Assembly (NCBI GenBank): GCA_046566065.1
Contig: JBKHXK010000017.1
Span: 1 to 52,859 of the forward strand
DNA: 52,859 nucleotides
Origin: MB1-2 sp046566065
Lineage (GTDB): Bacteria > Actinomycetota > CADDZG01 > WHSQ01
Reading direction: 5' to 3'
This document shows, one piece after another, positions 31,805 through 40,586 of the stretch; position 1 is the first letter of the stretch, and each line of letters opens with the position of its first letter. Under the pieces are notes generated by a model. The model made no database searches, was not told the origin of the DNA, and saw only the letters and a list, made by a program, of their open reading frames with translations. The translations under genes and the position numbers were made by a program.

Positions 31805-32650
31805 ATGGGCTTGAACACCGCACTGGTCGGTAAGAAGTACGACTCGAAGGAGTTCCAGGTGACGGGCGAGGCGATCGAGAAGTATGCCCGCGCCACGAAC
31901 GATCTGAACGAGCGCTACCTGGCGGGAGATGACGCGGTGGCCTCGCCGATCTTCCCGATCGTTCCTGCGTTCCAGTTCCTCATGGAAGCCGGGATGGACC
32001 CAGAGCTCCAGGCCGACCTGCTGCGCCTGGTGCACGGCGAGGAGGAGCACATCCTCCACAAGCCGATCAAGGCGGGCGACACGTTGACGGTTCACCCCGT
32101 GATCGAGTCGATCGAGCAGAAGGAGACCGGCGAGACCTTCACGGTGAAGATCGACGTCACGAATCAAGACGGCGATGACGTGGCGACCGTGCGGGCGACC
32201 TCGTTCATCCGGGGCTCCGGCTCTGGCAGCAAGAAGCCGGCGGCGGCAGCGTCAGAGCAAGAGGCTCCGACGATCGTGTACGAGGAGTCGGTCAAGGTCG
32301 ATGACGATCAGACCTTCCGCTACGCGGAGGCTTCCGGTGACTCGAACCCGATCCACCAGGACGAGAACATCGCCAAGATGGCAGGCCTGCCGGGGATCAT
32401 CCTCCACGGCATGTGCACGATGGCGATGGCGACGAAGGGCGCGGTCGACGGCCTCGCCGGCGGGGACCCGACGCGAGTGAAGCGGGTCGCCGTGCGGTTC
32501 TCCAAGCCGGTCCTGCCCGGACAGGAGCTCACCACGAGGTTCTGGGAGCTGTCGAGCGACGGCGGAGCGAAGACCTACGGGTTCGAGACCTACAACCCGG
32601 ACGGCGCCGCCGTCATCAAGAACGGCCGTGTGGAGATAGCAGACAGCTAG
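31805..32650 (+). CDS. Double hot-dog MaoC dehydratase (fused FAS1-like and MaoC halves)
   Basis: 281-aa protein with AGGAGG 8 nt upstream. Residues 1-140 form a FAS1-like dehydratase half (EAIEKYARATNDLNERYLAG; IVPAFQFLMEAG), then a Ser/Gly/Lys/Ala linker (GSGSGSKKPAAAASEQEA), then a MaoC half with the catalytic motif FRYAEASGDSNPIHQDENIA and GIILHGMCTMAMATKG. It is therefore the single-chain version of the pair encoded just upstream. The operon thus holds both a split and a fused enzyme of the same architecture, suggesting two substrates or chain lengths. Confidence 0.9.
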   Translation: MGLNTALVGKKYDSKEFQVTGEAIEKYARATNDLNERYLAGDDAVASPIFPIVPAFQFLMEAGMDPELQADLLRLVHGEEEHILHKPIKAGDTLTVHPVIESIEQKETGETFTVKIDVTNQDGDDVATVRATSFIRGSGSGSKKPAAAASEQEAPTIVYEESVKVDDDQTFRYAEASGDSNPIHQDENIAKMAGLPGIILHGMCTMAMATKGAVDGLAGGDPTRVKRVAVRFSKPVLPGQELTTRFWELSSDGGAKTYGFETYNPDGAAVIKNGRVEIADS

Positions 32651-32656
32651 GAACCC

Positions 32657-34000
32657 TTAGCGCAGGTTGGTCTCGCCCTCGATAGCCAGGGCCGGGGTGG
32701 CCGAGGTCGTGGTGTCGTAGAAGGACATCGCGACGCGGCCGTCCGGCAGGATCGTCACCGTTTCGAAGTCGAAGCGGACGTTCGCTCCTACCCCCGACGA
32801 GCCGTTCACGTCGGCCAGCCCCACCTGGTAGTAGCGCATCGCTCGCGGGAGCCGACCTGAGATGTCGATCTTGAACAGCATGTCCTTGTCGGTGTTCAGC
32901 TTGGCGTCGTGTCCGTGGATCGCGACCGCCGCGACCCCGACGGCCTTGTTGGCGCGGAAGTCGATCTCTTCGATCGAGTGCTTGGCGGGCAGCGGCACCT
33001 CGATCGAGTCCCACGTCCGGCCCCCGGTCGTCGAGATCCGGTAGACGAAGCTCTTTCCCTGGGGGATCACGTTGTGCAGACGTCCGGCCGAGTCGACCTG
33101 GAAGCGGCCACGGGGTCGCTTGCCGTCGGGCCGGTAGGCCTCCCAGCGCTGGGTCTCCGGATCGAGCACCGACCAGTCGCCGCCGCTGAACGGGACGTCC
33201 GGTGCAGCCAGGGCCGAGCCTCCGCCCAGAGGGAAGATCCCCCCGTTCGTGTTCGGTTGGATCCAGTCCGAGTCGGGCGTGCCGACGGTCTCGAGCATCG
33301 AGCGCGGGCCCTGAGCGGTGGAGATCGTCATGTCGAGGAACTTGCTCGAGACCCGGTGATAGTTGATCCCGTCGGTCGAGTAGAACCAGGCTTCCTTGGA
33401 CGGCCACGCACCCTTGATGAACGAGATGTAGGGGACCTTCTGCCCATCGATCTTGAACGGCCCCGGAACCGCCGCGATCCATTCCCTGTCGTAGAAGGGG
33501 GTATGTACGGGCATCTCGGCGTAGACCCACTTCTTGTCGCCGGCGTCGTACTTGAAGGCGAGGAGGTGGTCGCCCGTGTAGGGGTCCCACTGCACTCCCA
33601 CCACGTCGCCACCCGGGGCCATCGCGATGGCGCCCTCACCGTTGATCAGCGGGGTGATAGGCCTCACCTGCTTCCACGACTTGCCCCGATCGTCGGTGAA
33701 GTTGATGTAACTCCCGCCGAAGTCGTAGAGCCGTCCCCGGCTGTTCGAGGTCAGGTAATTCTCGCAGCAGTTGCCCGTTGACAGCACGACGGTCCAGTCG
33801 GCCGTGCCCTCGCGGTCGTCCTGGTCGCCGGCGGAGCGGCCGAAGTCGACCATCGGGTAGGTGCCTTGCTTCGACAGGAAGGCGGCATCGACCACGACGG
33901 CGTCGAGCACCGCCGGGGCCACCTGCGCGGAAGCTCCCGAGAACCCGAACAGAGCCAGCGCCAAGAGCGCGACGATCTTTACCGGATGCTTCCTCCGCAT
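32657..34000 (-). CDS. Secreted sialidase-fold (BNR-like) beta-propeller protein
   Basis: 447 aa with GGGAGG 9 nt before the ATG and a signal peptide (VKIVALLALALFGFSGASAQ). The mature part is beta-strand rich with BNR/Asp-box-like turns: INFTDDRGKSWKQVRPI, YSTDGINYHRVSS, ISTTGGRTWDSIEVPLP. Asp boxes mark six-bladed sialidase-type propellers; I do not see the arginine triad and Tyr/Glu pair clearly enough to claim sialidase activity. The paired CC (TGNCCENYL) is unusual. It follows the subtilase gene by 33 nt on the same strand, so the two may be co-expressed; a carbohydrate- or protein-binding role is as likely as catalysis. Confidence 0.72.
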   Translation of the reverse strand: MRRKHPVKIVALLALALFGFSGASAQVAPAVLDAVVVDAAFLSKQGTYPMVDFGRSAGDQDDREGTADWTVVLSTGNCCENYLTSNSRGRLYDFGGSYINFTDDRGKSWKQVRPITPLINGEGAIAMAPGGDVVGVQWDPYTGDHLLAFKYDAGDKKWVYAEMPVHTPFYDREWIAAVPGPFKIDGQKVPYISFIKGAWPSKEAWFYSTDGINYHRVSSKFLDMTISTAQGPRSMLETVGTPDSDWIQPNTNGGIFPLGGGSALAAPDVPFSGGDWSVLDPETQRWEAYRPDGKRPRGRFQVDSAGRLHNVIPQGKSFVYRISTTGGRTWDSIEVPLPAKHSIEEIDFRANKAVGVAAVAIHGHDAKLNTDKDMLFKIDISGRLPRAMRYYQVGLADVNGSSGVGANVRFDFETVTILPDGRVAMSFYDTTTSATPALAIEGETNLR

Positions 34001-34033
34001 GTGGCTATGCCTCCCAGACGATCGCGAGAGCTC

Positions 34034-36163
34034 TTAACGGCCCCTACGAGCATTCGTGACGATCAGGGCGAAATCCTGGTCGGTCTTGTCGCCCCGGTTC
34101 GGCAATCCGTCGCCGATGATGTTCGCGGCACGAACCTCGATCGTGAACGTTGCCGAGTCCGGCTTCTGCAGGTACACGTTCTCGATGTTGTTCATGCGAT
34201 CGGCCTTCCCGCCGGCCACCGACCATCCGCCCTTGAAGACGTTGCCGAGGTAGGTCCTTCCTCCACCGGAGACGATCAGGTCGAGGTCGTTGACCCAGGC
34301 CGGGATCTTCCCGCCCTTGCCGTGCCCGAGGGCGTCCGTCCACACGAGCGTCGCCTTCATGGGTTTCGAGGGGTCTACGGGCTTCACGGAGATCTCGGCG
34401 TGCTCACGGCTGTCGTCGAAGATGACCGACTGGTCGATGTGGACGACGCCGCGCTGCCACGACGAGATCGTCTGGCCAAGGTTGAACCGCCCCCAACCCT
34501 GCTGGTTGTTGGGGATCGGCGTGAGAGCGACGCCGTCCGCGTCCACGCCGCCGCTCTTCGAGAGGTCGACGGCGCCGTTCACGAACGCCCCCTTGACCAG
34601 CGCGGGTGAGGGGGTGCCTTCGAAGCGTTTGCGGTACCACTCGGTGAAAACCGCGTATCCGCCCGAGACGTGAGGCGACGCCATCGAGGTCCCCGTGCAG
34701 GGCGCATGCAGCGGCGAAGGGGGCAACTCGCGGGCGCTGCCGGACAGGCCGCAGAGCGTCCCCTGCGTAGCACGGGTCGACATCACGTTCTGCCCGGGGG
34801 CCACCAGGTCCGGCAGTAGCCGGCCGTCGAGTGCGGGTCCGTGCGCCGAGCACGTGCAGAGATCGTCGTGACCGGGGCCGTTGCGGTTACCGCTGCCTCC
34901 GACCCGGATGATGTTCTTGCCCTCGTCGGGCGTTCCTTGGGTCGACCTGCCGCCGCTGCCGTTCATGATCGAGAACACCAGGGCGTAGGCCTGGTCGCCG
35001 TCCTTCTTCGCGTCGACGTCACGCACCATCGCGTCGAACTCACGCGTGTCTGCGTCGTAGCCCTTGGGCGAACCGGACGGTCCCCACGAGTTGGCCGAGA
35101 CGAGCGCGCCGGCTTTGTAAGCGTCGAGGTAGGCCGAGGTGTATCCCTTGGCCCAGGCGTCCTCTGTCGTTGGGGTGCCGATCGCGTTCTGTACGACCGC
35201 CTCCGCACCGGGCGCCATCCCGAGCCCGTAGGCGAACCCGCCGGCGTCGCCGAGGCCGGTAGAACCGTCACCCATGATGATCCCGAGGGTGTGGGTGCCG
35301 TGGCCGATCACGTCGTCGGTATTGCCGGCGGTGCACAGGCCGCCTCCGGCCGTGTAGTCGAAGCACGCTTTGATGCGGTCCCCGAACTCGGGATGGTTCA
35401 TGTCGACCCCGCTGTCAACGTGGCCGACGACGACGCCCTTGCCGGTCGCTCCGATCTTCTCCAGGAACGCGGCGTAGCCGGGCCGGGGCGCACCATCCTT
35501 GTCGCTCAGTCCGGCTACGACCGCGTTCGACAGCTCGTCGCGCAGCGCGTTCTCTCGCGCCGCATCGGCGATCGAGTACGCCCTCGGGTCTTCCGACAGC
35601 TCCACGGCGCGCTCGACCCCGCCGGGTAGGACGGCCACGGTCCCCACGCTCGAGGTGAAGTCGCGGACGGATACCTGAGCTGCGTCCAGACCGACCGCGG
35701 CGGGTCGCCCGATGAACGTGACGCGCAGCTCGGTCGTGGACGCGTCGACGGTCTCCGAGATGCGGGTCTCGCGGGGAAGCACTCCGGCGAAGCGGATCCC
35801 GTCGGTCCGCCGGATCGCTCGGGTCTCGGCGGCATCGGCCCAGACCAGGTAGGACACGGGAGCCAGGGGCTGGACGAGGCGGGCGCCGGAGCGGGCGATC
35901 CGCTCCACGATGCCCGGTATGCCGATCCGATCGAACTGAACCAGGACGAGGTTGTGTCCGACGGGGTCGGTCGCGGCGAGGTCGACGGCGGGATCGATCG
36001 CGCCGCTCGCGAAGGGGATCACGTGGAGTCCGGAACGTGGCTCGGCGGCCGAGGGCCGCTCCGGGGCTTGGAGCAAGCTCAAGGGCAGCGCCAGGGCGAG
36101 CCCGGCGGCCAGGCACATCTTCGACAGACGCACGGAAGGTCTCCTCAACTGGAAAGGTGTCAT
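34034..36163 (-). CDS. Secreted S8 subtilisin-family serine protease
   Basis: 709 aa from ATG 36163 (a GTG precedes it in frame at 36166). A signal peptide (CLAAGLALALPLSLLQAPE) is followed by a propeptide-like region of about 200 residues. The S8 triad is complete: Asp250 (VGHVDSGVDMNHP), His288 (IGHGTHTLGI) and Ser493 (TGTSMASPHVSGG), with the oxyanion Asn in SANSWGPSG. About 190 C-terminal residues form a beta-rich domain (LVWTDALGHGKGGKIPAWVN, DLDLIVSGGG) of the kind found after S8 domains in the kexin-like and KP-43-type proteases. It is probably released or wall-associated. The long prodomain (residues 45-210) looks like an inhibitor I9-like region, although it is longer than usual. Confidence 0.92.
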   Translation of the reverse strand: MTPFQLRRPSVRLSKMCLAAGLALALPLSLLQAPERPSAAEPRSGLHVIPFASGAIDPAVDLAATDPVGHNLVLVQFDRIGIPGIVERIARSGARLVQPLAPVSYLVWADAAETRAIRRTDGIRFAGVLPRETRISETVDASTTELRVTFIGRPAAVGLDAAQVSVRDFTSSVGTVAVLPGGVERAVELSEDPRAYSIADAARENALRDELSNAVVAGLSDKDGAPRPGYAAFLEKIGATGKGVVVGHVDSGVDMNHPEFGDRIKACFDYTAGGGLCTAGNTDDVIGHGTHTLGIIMGDGSTGLGDAGGFAYGLGMAPGAEAVVQNAIGTPTTEDAWAKGYTSAYLDAYKAGALVSANSWGPSGSPKGYDADTREFDAMVRDVDAKKDGDQAYALVFSIMNGSGGRSTQGTPDEGKNIIRVGGSGNRNGPGHDDLCTCSAHGPALDGRLLPDLVAPGQNVMSTRATQGTLCGLSGSARELPPSPLHAPCTGTSMASPHVSGGYAVFTEWYRKRFEGTPSPALVKGAFVNGAVDLSKSGGVDADGVALTPIPNNQQGWGRFNLGQTISSWQRGVVHIDQSVIFDDSREHAEISVKPVDPSKPMKATLVWTDALGHGKGGKIPAWVNDLDLIVSGGGRTYLGNVFKGGWSVAGGKADRMNNIENVYLQKPDSATFTIEVRAANIIGDGLPNRGDKTDQDFALIVTNARRGR

Positions 36164-36226
36164 CACAGAAGAGATTCGCCGCCGGGGTGCCGCCCCCTGT
36201 AGGGAGCGCCGGCCGGACCGGCGGGC

Positions 36227-37066
36227 TCAGGCGTAGACGAGGAAGAGCCCAAGGGCCACCACGCCGACGGCGGTCGCGATCTGGACGCCCATCGGCGAAC
36301 GGGCCTCGGCGCCGGAACCGCGGTCGAACCCGAGGCCCAGCAACGCCCCGCCTATCAAGCCGCCGAGGTGCGCCATGTTGTCGATGTTGGGAGCGATGAA
36401 CCCGAACAGGATGTTGATGGCGATGAACATGCCCATACCCCTCAGGTAGTGGGCCATGACCGTGCTGCCGCGCCGTCGGTAGAGGTAGGCCACCAGTGCC
36501 CCGACGAGCCCGAAGATCGCCCCCGAGGCCCCCACGCTGGGGTTGTCCGGTGGGATCGCGTAGGAAAGCGCGCTCGCGGTGAAGCCGGTGATCAGGAAGA
36601 TCGCGACGAACCGGACGGTCCCGAAGATCTCCTCGACGTTCGGTCCGTAGATATAGAGGATGTACATGTTCAGGAAGATGTGGAGCAGACCGCCGTGTAC
36701 GAGCACGGGCGTGATCAGCCGCCACCACTGTCCCGCGTCGATCAGCACGGGATGCATCATCAGCTCGAAGGTGACCCGCCCGCTGGTGACACCGGTGGCC
36801 ATCTGCAGGATGAAGACACCTATGACGATGCCCATGATCGCCCTCGTCGCGGGAGCGGTCGCTTGCGGCGCGGTGCGCACCTTCGGGGCGGATCTCCTGG
36901 CCTCGGCCACGCATTCCGGGCAGTGCTGGCCCACCGACGCCGGGATCGCACAGCGCCCGCAGATGGGTCGCTCGCAGCGAGAGCAGCGCAGCCGGGTGGG
37001 TTCCTTGGGGTGGCCGTAGCAGTAGAGCTGGCCCTCTTCGTCTGCTACGGGGGCCGGGGTTTCCAT
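36227..37066 (-). CDS. Rhomboid-family intramembrane serine protease with N-terminal zinc finger
   Basis: 279 aa. The first 60 residues form a small zinc-binding module (CYGHP...LRCSRCERPICGRCA...QHCPEC), seen in many actinobacterial rhomboids. Six to seven membrane helices follow. The catalytic dyad is Ser181 in VGASGAIFGLVG and His233 in NMAHLGGLIGG, and the oxyanion Asn133 is in HIFLNMYILYIYG, so the enzyme should be active. Rhomboids cleave transmembrane segments of client proteins; none can be named here. The gene lies upstream of the subtilase on the same strand (63-nt gap) and is divergent from the EEP-family gene. Confidence 0.93.
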   Translation of the reverse strand: METPAPVADEEGQLYCYGHPKEPTRLRCSRCERPICGRCAIPASVGQHCPECVAEARRSAPKVRTAPQATAPATRAIMGIVIGVFILQMATGVTSGRVTFELMMHPVLIDAGQWWRLITPVLVHGGLLHIFLNMYILYIYGPNVEEIFGTVRFVAIFLITGFTASALSYAIPPDNPSVGASGAIFGLVGALVAYLYRRRGSTVMAHYLRGMGMFIAINILFGFIAPNIDNMAHLGGLIGGALLGLGFDRGSGAEARSPMGVQIATAVGVVALGLFLVYA

Positions 37067-37107
37067 CGAGGCAATCGTCGCACGCCTGCACGGCCTATCT
37101 TGCAGGG

Positions 37108-37779
37108 GTGCCGAGCCTGAGGATCGCGACCTTCAACGTGCACCACTGCCGTGGTTCGGACGGCGTGGTCGACGTCGAGCGCGTCGCCCGCGTCCTCCGC
37201 TCGCTCGAGGCCGATCTGATCGCGCTACAGGAGCTCGATCGCGGGATGAGGCGGAGCGATGGGGTCGACCAGCCGGCCGAGCTGTCCCGTTTCCTCGGCG
37301 CGGAGATCCTCTTCTTCCCCACCCTGCGGAGAGGGGAGGGCGAGTACGGCCTGGGGCTGACTGCCCGCCCGCCGGCCGAGGGCCCGGCCTTCGTGCCACT
37401 GCCGCAGTTGGGGACGGAGGAGCCGCGCGGGGCGATCTCGGCCCGGTGGCAGGGCCTGGAGGTCCTCTGCACCCATCTGTCCACCTCGGCTCGGACCCGG
37501 CGCGTGCAGACCTCCGCCCTGGCGGCGATCGCAGAGGGGGCAGAGGGCCCCGCTCTGGTGCTGGGCGACCTGAACCAGGCCTCGCGTTCGCTCGGCCCCC
37601 TCACGACGAGAGGCTTCCGGGGCGCTTTCGGGCATCGCACGCTGGCCAAAGCCCACCTCCGGCGCCAGATCGACCACATCTTGGTTCGGGGGGCGCGCCT
37701 GACGAGGTCCTGGACCGTTCACAGCGACGCCTCGGACCACCTCCCCCTGCTGGCAGAGCTGGAGGTGCCCACCGCCTGA
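37108..37779 (+). CDS. Endonuclease/exonuclease/phosphatase (EEP) family hydrolase
   Basis: 223-aa protein with all EEP motifs: IATFNVHHCRG (Asn), LIALQELDRG (metal-binding Glu), VLGDLNQASR (Asp/Asn) and HSDASDHLPLLAEL (final Asp-His). There is no signal peptide, so it is probably cytoplasmic. The family includes DNase I-like nucleases, AP endonucleases and phosphatases; this short form lacks substrate-specific insertions, so the substrate is unknown. TATCTT (37096-37101) ends 6 nt before the GTG start, implying a leaderless mRNA. Confidence 0.88.
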   Translation: MPSLRIATFNVHHCRGSDGVVDVERVARVLRSLEADLIALQELDRGMRRSDGVDQPAELSRFLGAEILFFPTLRRGEGEYGLGLTARPPAEGPAFVPLPQLGTEEPRGAISARWQGLEVLCTHLSTSARTRRVQTSALAAIAEGAEGPALVLGDLNQASRSLGPLTTRGFRGAFGHRTLAKAHLRRQIDHILVRGARLTRSWTVHSDASDHLPLLAELEVPTA

Positions 37780-37798
37780 GACCCGGCCCTCTTGTTAC

Positions 37799-37831
37799 TT
37801 CTGAGGTTTCTGTTAATTTCTGAGGTATAAG
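37799..37831 (+). promoter_or_regulatory. AT-rich promoter with 9-bp direct repeats
   Basis: TTCTGAGGT occurs at 37799-37807 and 37818-37826, 19 bp apart, the second copy running into a good -10, TATAAG (37826-37831). The repeat falls at the -35 region. This AT-rich island in a high-GC setting probably drives the lipoprotein gene; the repeats may be an activator site. Confidence 0.5.
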
Positions 37832-37868
37832 AAGCCGTAGGAATGCCGAAGGGGCCGGGGAGGCTCGT

Positions 37869-38291
37869 GTGACGATTCGACCTATGCCAGTGAGAGGTCT
37901 CGTCGCGCTCTGCGCCCTCGCGCTCGGGCTGTCCGCGTGCGGCTCCGAGGCTCCGCCCGCGGCCGCCGACGATCAGGCTCGAGAGCAGGCCGCCGCGGCC
38001 GAAGCCGCGGTGGAGTCCCTGCGGGAGACCGTTGACGCTCTCGAAGAACGGATCGCGGACCTGGAGCGCAGCGGTTCCCGATACGAGGCGCGGCTGGATT
38101 CGGTCACCGAGCGGCTCTGGGGTTCGCTCGGCACCGTGCGCTCCTCGCTCCAAGAGGCGCGCGACGAAAGCGGCTCGGCGCTGGAGCAGGTCGCGTCCGC
38201 GCTGGCCGAAGCCCGTGCCGCGGCACGCGAGCTGACGATCCTCGAGAACCGCTTCGACTACCACCTCCGCAGCGACCACGGCGGCGGTTGA
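37869..38291 (+). CDS. Coiled-coil lipoprotein
   Basis: Start at GTG 37869, with GGGGAGG 5 nt upstream; ATG 37884 is the alternative. The 140-aa protein has a lipoprotein signal (VRGLVALCALALGLSACGSE, lipobox LSAC) and a mature part that is one long coiled coil: AAAAEAAVESLRETVDALEE, RIADLERSGSRYEARLDSVT. It should sit outside the membrane as a rod-like, probably oligomeric protein resembling Lpp-type or cell-wall spacer lipoproteins. It lies 32 nt before the PASTA kinase gene on the same strand, so a link to wall-sensing is possible but unproven. Confidence 0.8.
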   Translation: MTIRPMPVRGLVALCALALGLSACGSEAPPAAADDQAREQAAAAEAAVESLRETVDALEERIADLERSGSRYEARLDSVTERLWGSLGTVRSSLQEARDESGSALEQVASALAEARAAARELTILENRFDYHLRSDHGGG

Positions 38292-38323
38292 ACGTGATCC
38301 ACGAACCGGGAGGAGCTTGAGCG

Positions 38324-40159
38324 ATGAAAGTGATGCGGGATCTCGTTGGAGAGACTCTCTCTCAGCGATACCGGCTCGTCGCGCGCGTGGCGGGCGGCGG
38401 CATGGGCGAGGTCTACCGCGGCCACGACCTTCTGCTCGACCGCTCGGTCGCGGTGAAGATCCTGCAGCCGTCGTTGGCTTCCGATCCGTATCTGGTGGAA
38501 CGCTTCCGTGCAGAAGCGCGCGCGGTGGCGCGTCTGAGCCACCCCAACATCGTCGGCGTGCATGACTGGGGCTGCGAGGGAGATCGCACCTATTACATGG
38601 TCATGGAATACGTCTCCGGCACCGATCTTCGAGACGTTCTCGTGGGTCGCGGGAATCTCGCGCCTCGCCAAGCCGTCGAGGTCATCGCCGCGGTGTGCGA
38701 TGCGCTGAACGTCGCGCACACGAACGGGGTGGTGCACCGTGACGTGAAACCGGAGAACATCCTGCTGAACCGTGTAGGCGAGGTGAAGGTCGCCGACTTC
38801 GGCATCGCCGCGGTAGCCGACGCGGATCGGACCAGTCCCGGCGGGATGATCCCCGGCACGCTCCGCTATCTCTCTCCGGAGCAGGCGCGCGGCTGGGATG
38901 CGACCCCTGCGTCTGACATCTGGGCCGCGGGTGCCGTTCTCTCGGAGTTGTTGACGGGGCTTCCCCCGCTGCAGGGCGCCGGCGGCGAGCTGCTCCAACG
39001 CCGTGCCCACGAGCCGCCTCGGCCCCCGTCGTCGTGGGACAGCGACATCCCCTCCGAGTTGGACGCCATCGTGTTGAAGGCCTGCGCTCTCGAGCCCGAG
39101 GAGCGCTTCGCCACCGCGGGAGAGATGGCCGGAGCCCTGCGTCGCGTCGCGGCCGAGCGTCTCGAGGACGCACCCGGCCTCGATACCTTGCTCGATCAGG
39201 TCACGGGTGAGATCGCCTTGATCGATCCGTCCGACCTGACCAACTTCGAGTCGAGGCGGGGCCGTAAGGGGCGCCGGCGGCGGATGACGGTCAGGTCGTT
39301 GCTGGCCGCGCTGCTCGCCGTGGTCCTGCTCGCGGGCGCCGCCTTCGCGGTCGACTCCTACGTACTGCCTCAGATGGTGGAGGTCCCCGACCTCGCCGGG
39401 CAGAGGCTGCCGGTCGCGGAGAGGACCGCGACGGAGTTGGAGCTGCAGGTCCTGGTGGTCGATCGTCGCTCCGACCTGAGCGTGCCGAAGGGCGCGGTGC
39501 TGGAGCAATCACCCGATGGCGGCGAGCTCGAAGAGGGCTCGACGATCGAGGTCGTGCTCTCGACCGGCCCCCCGAAGGTGAAGCTGCCCGTGCTCACGGG
39601 TCTCACCCTGGAGGAGGCGGAAGCCGCGCTTCAGCGCAAAGATCTGTTCCGAGGAAAGGTCACCAGGGAGTACTCGCTCGAGGCCGAGGGCACCGTGCTG
39701 TCCCAGTCGCCGAAGGACGGCAAGCTCGTGATCGGCAGCGAGGTCGACCTGGTCGTCAGCAAGGGGCCGCAGCCGCTCGAGGTCCCCGACGTGTCCGGCC
39801 TCTCGGAGGCTAAGGCGATCGCGCAGCTGAAGGACGCCGGGTTCTCGCCGGTGACGGTCGAGGCCTACTCGGACGACGTCAAGGAGGGCCTGGTCATCTC
39901 CACCTCGCCGGGCGCATCGGAGATCGCCGAGGAGGCGAGCGAGATCGAGGTCTACGTCTCGATCGGGCCCCAGTACAAGATGGTCACGATGCCCGACGTG
40001 CGCGGCCAGAGCGTTGATGCCGCGCGCGCTGAGCTCGAGGGCCTTGGGTTGAACGTGCGAGTCGAACGGCCGTGTCCCGGAGAGACCGTGGTCGAAACCC
40101 ATCCACTCCCGGGTGAGAAGGTCCGGCAGAACACCACCGTCGCGCTGTTCGTCTGCTGA
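38324..40159 (+). CDS. PASTA-domain Ser/Thr protein kinase (PknB type)
   Basis: 611 aa with GGAGGAG 7 nt before the ATG. A cytoplasmic Hanks-type kinase domain (residues 14-270) has the glycine loop VAGGGMGEVYRG, Lys45 (VAVKIL), the catalytic loop HRDVKPEN (Asp140) and DFGIA (Asp158). A basic stretch (RRGRKGRRRR) precedes one membrane helix (SLLAALLAVVLLAGAAFAVD, about 321-343), and four PASTA repeats fill the extracellular part, each starting with PDLAGQ/PVLTGL/PDVSGL/PDVRGQ-like segments. PASTA kinases bind muropeptides or lipid II and control wall synthesis and division. There is no adjacent phosphatase or rodA/pbp, unlike the canonical pknB operon, so this may be a paralogue. Confidence 0.95.
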   Translation: MKVMRDLVGETLSQRYRLVARVAGGGMGEVYRGHDLLLDRSVAVKILQPSLASDPYLVERFRAEARAVARLSHPNIVGVHDWGCEGDRTYYMVMEYVSGTDLRDVLVGRGNLAPRQAVEVIAAVCDALNVAHTNGVVHRDVKPENILLNRVGEVKVADFGIAAVADADRTSPGGMIPGTLRYLSPEQARGWDATPASDIWAAGAVLSELLTGLPPLQGAGGELLQRRAHEPPRPPSSWDSDIPSELDAIVLKACALEPEERFATAGEMAGALRRVAAERLEDAPGLDTLLDQVTGEIALIDPSDLTNFESRRGRKGRRRRMTVRSLLAALLAVVLLAGAAFAVDSYVLPQMVEVPDLAGQRLPVAERTATELELQVLVVDRRSDLSVPKGAVLEQSPDGGELEEGSTIEVVLSTGPPKVKLPVLTGLTLEEAEAALQRKDLFRGKVTREYSLEAEGTVLSQSPKDGKLVIGSEVDLVVSKGPQPLEVPDVSGLSEAKAIAQLKDAGFSPVTVEAYSDDVKEGLVISTSPGASEIAEEASEIEVYVSIGPQYKMVTMPDVRGQSVDAARAELEGLGLNVRVERPCPGETVVETHPLPGEKVRQNTTVALFVC

Positions 40160-40174
40160 CAGACCTCTAGAGGC

Positions 40175-40567
40175 CTAGACCTCCACACCCCAGGCGCGCA
40201 TGGTCTCGACGAAGCGCGGCGTGCACTCGAGCTTGGAGACCTCGTCGAGCGGGATCCAGCGCGCCTCGGAGACATCGGTCCCCGCGACCGGTTCGGTGCG
40301 TTCGGAGACGGTGGCGATGTAGTCGAGGATCACGTAGTGGGGATCGCCTACGACCTCGAGGATCCCCAAGAGGCTGCCCACCTCGATGTCGAGGCCGGTC
40401 TCTTCCCTGACCTCGCGCGCGACCGCTGCGCTCAGGTACTCACCTTTCTCCAGACGGCCACCGGGGACTGACCACAGGCCCTTGGCGGGCTCCTGAGCCC
40501 TGCGAACCATCAGCAACGCTCCGCCGTGCACGACGACCGCGCCTACGGCGAGCTGAGGGGCGTCCAT
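40175..40567 (-). CDS. Nudix hydrolase
   Basis: 130-aa single-domain protein with the nudix box VPGGRLEKGEYLSAAVAREV then REETGLDI, all catalytic glutamates present. The sequence QLAVGAVVVHGGALLMVRRA at the start is typical of ADP-ribose pyrophosphatase and 8-oxo-dGTP-type enzymes; the substrate is not decided. TAGCCT (40574-40579, minus strand) ends 6 nt before the ATG, so the transcript is probably leaderless. This -10 overlaps that of the divergent EamA gene. Confidence 0.9.
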   Translation of the reverse strand: MDAPQLAVGAVVVHGGALLMVRRAQEPAKGLWSVPGGRLEKGEYLSAAVAREVREETGLDIEVGSLLGILEVVGDPHYVILDYIATVSERTEPVAGTDVSEARWIPLDEVSKLECTPRFVETMRAWGVEV

Positions 40568-40572
40568 CCACT

Positions 40573-40579
40573 TAGGCTA
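40573..40579. promoter_or_regulatory. Symmetric -10 element shared by two divergent genes
   Basis: TAGGCTA reads TAGGCT on the plus strand (8 nt before the ATG at 40587) and TAGCCT on the minus strand (6 nt before the ATG at 40567). Both are TANNNT -10 boxes at leaderless spacing and overlap almost completely, so one DNA opening site could serve both genes. Confidence 0.55.
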
Positions 40580-40586
40580 CGTGCAC

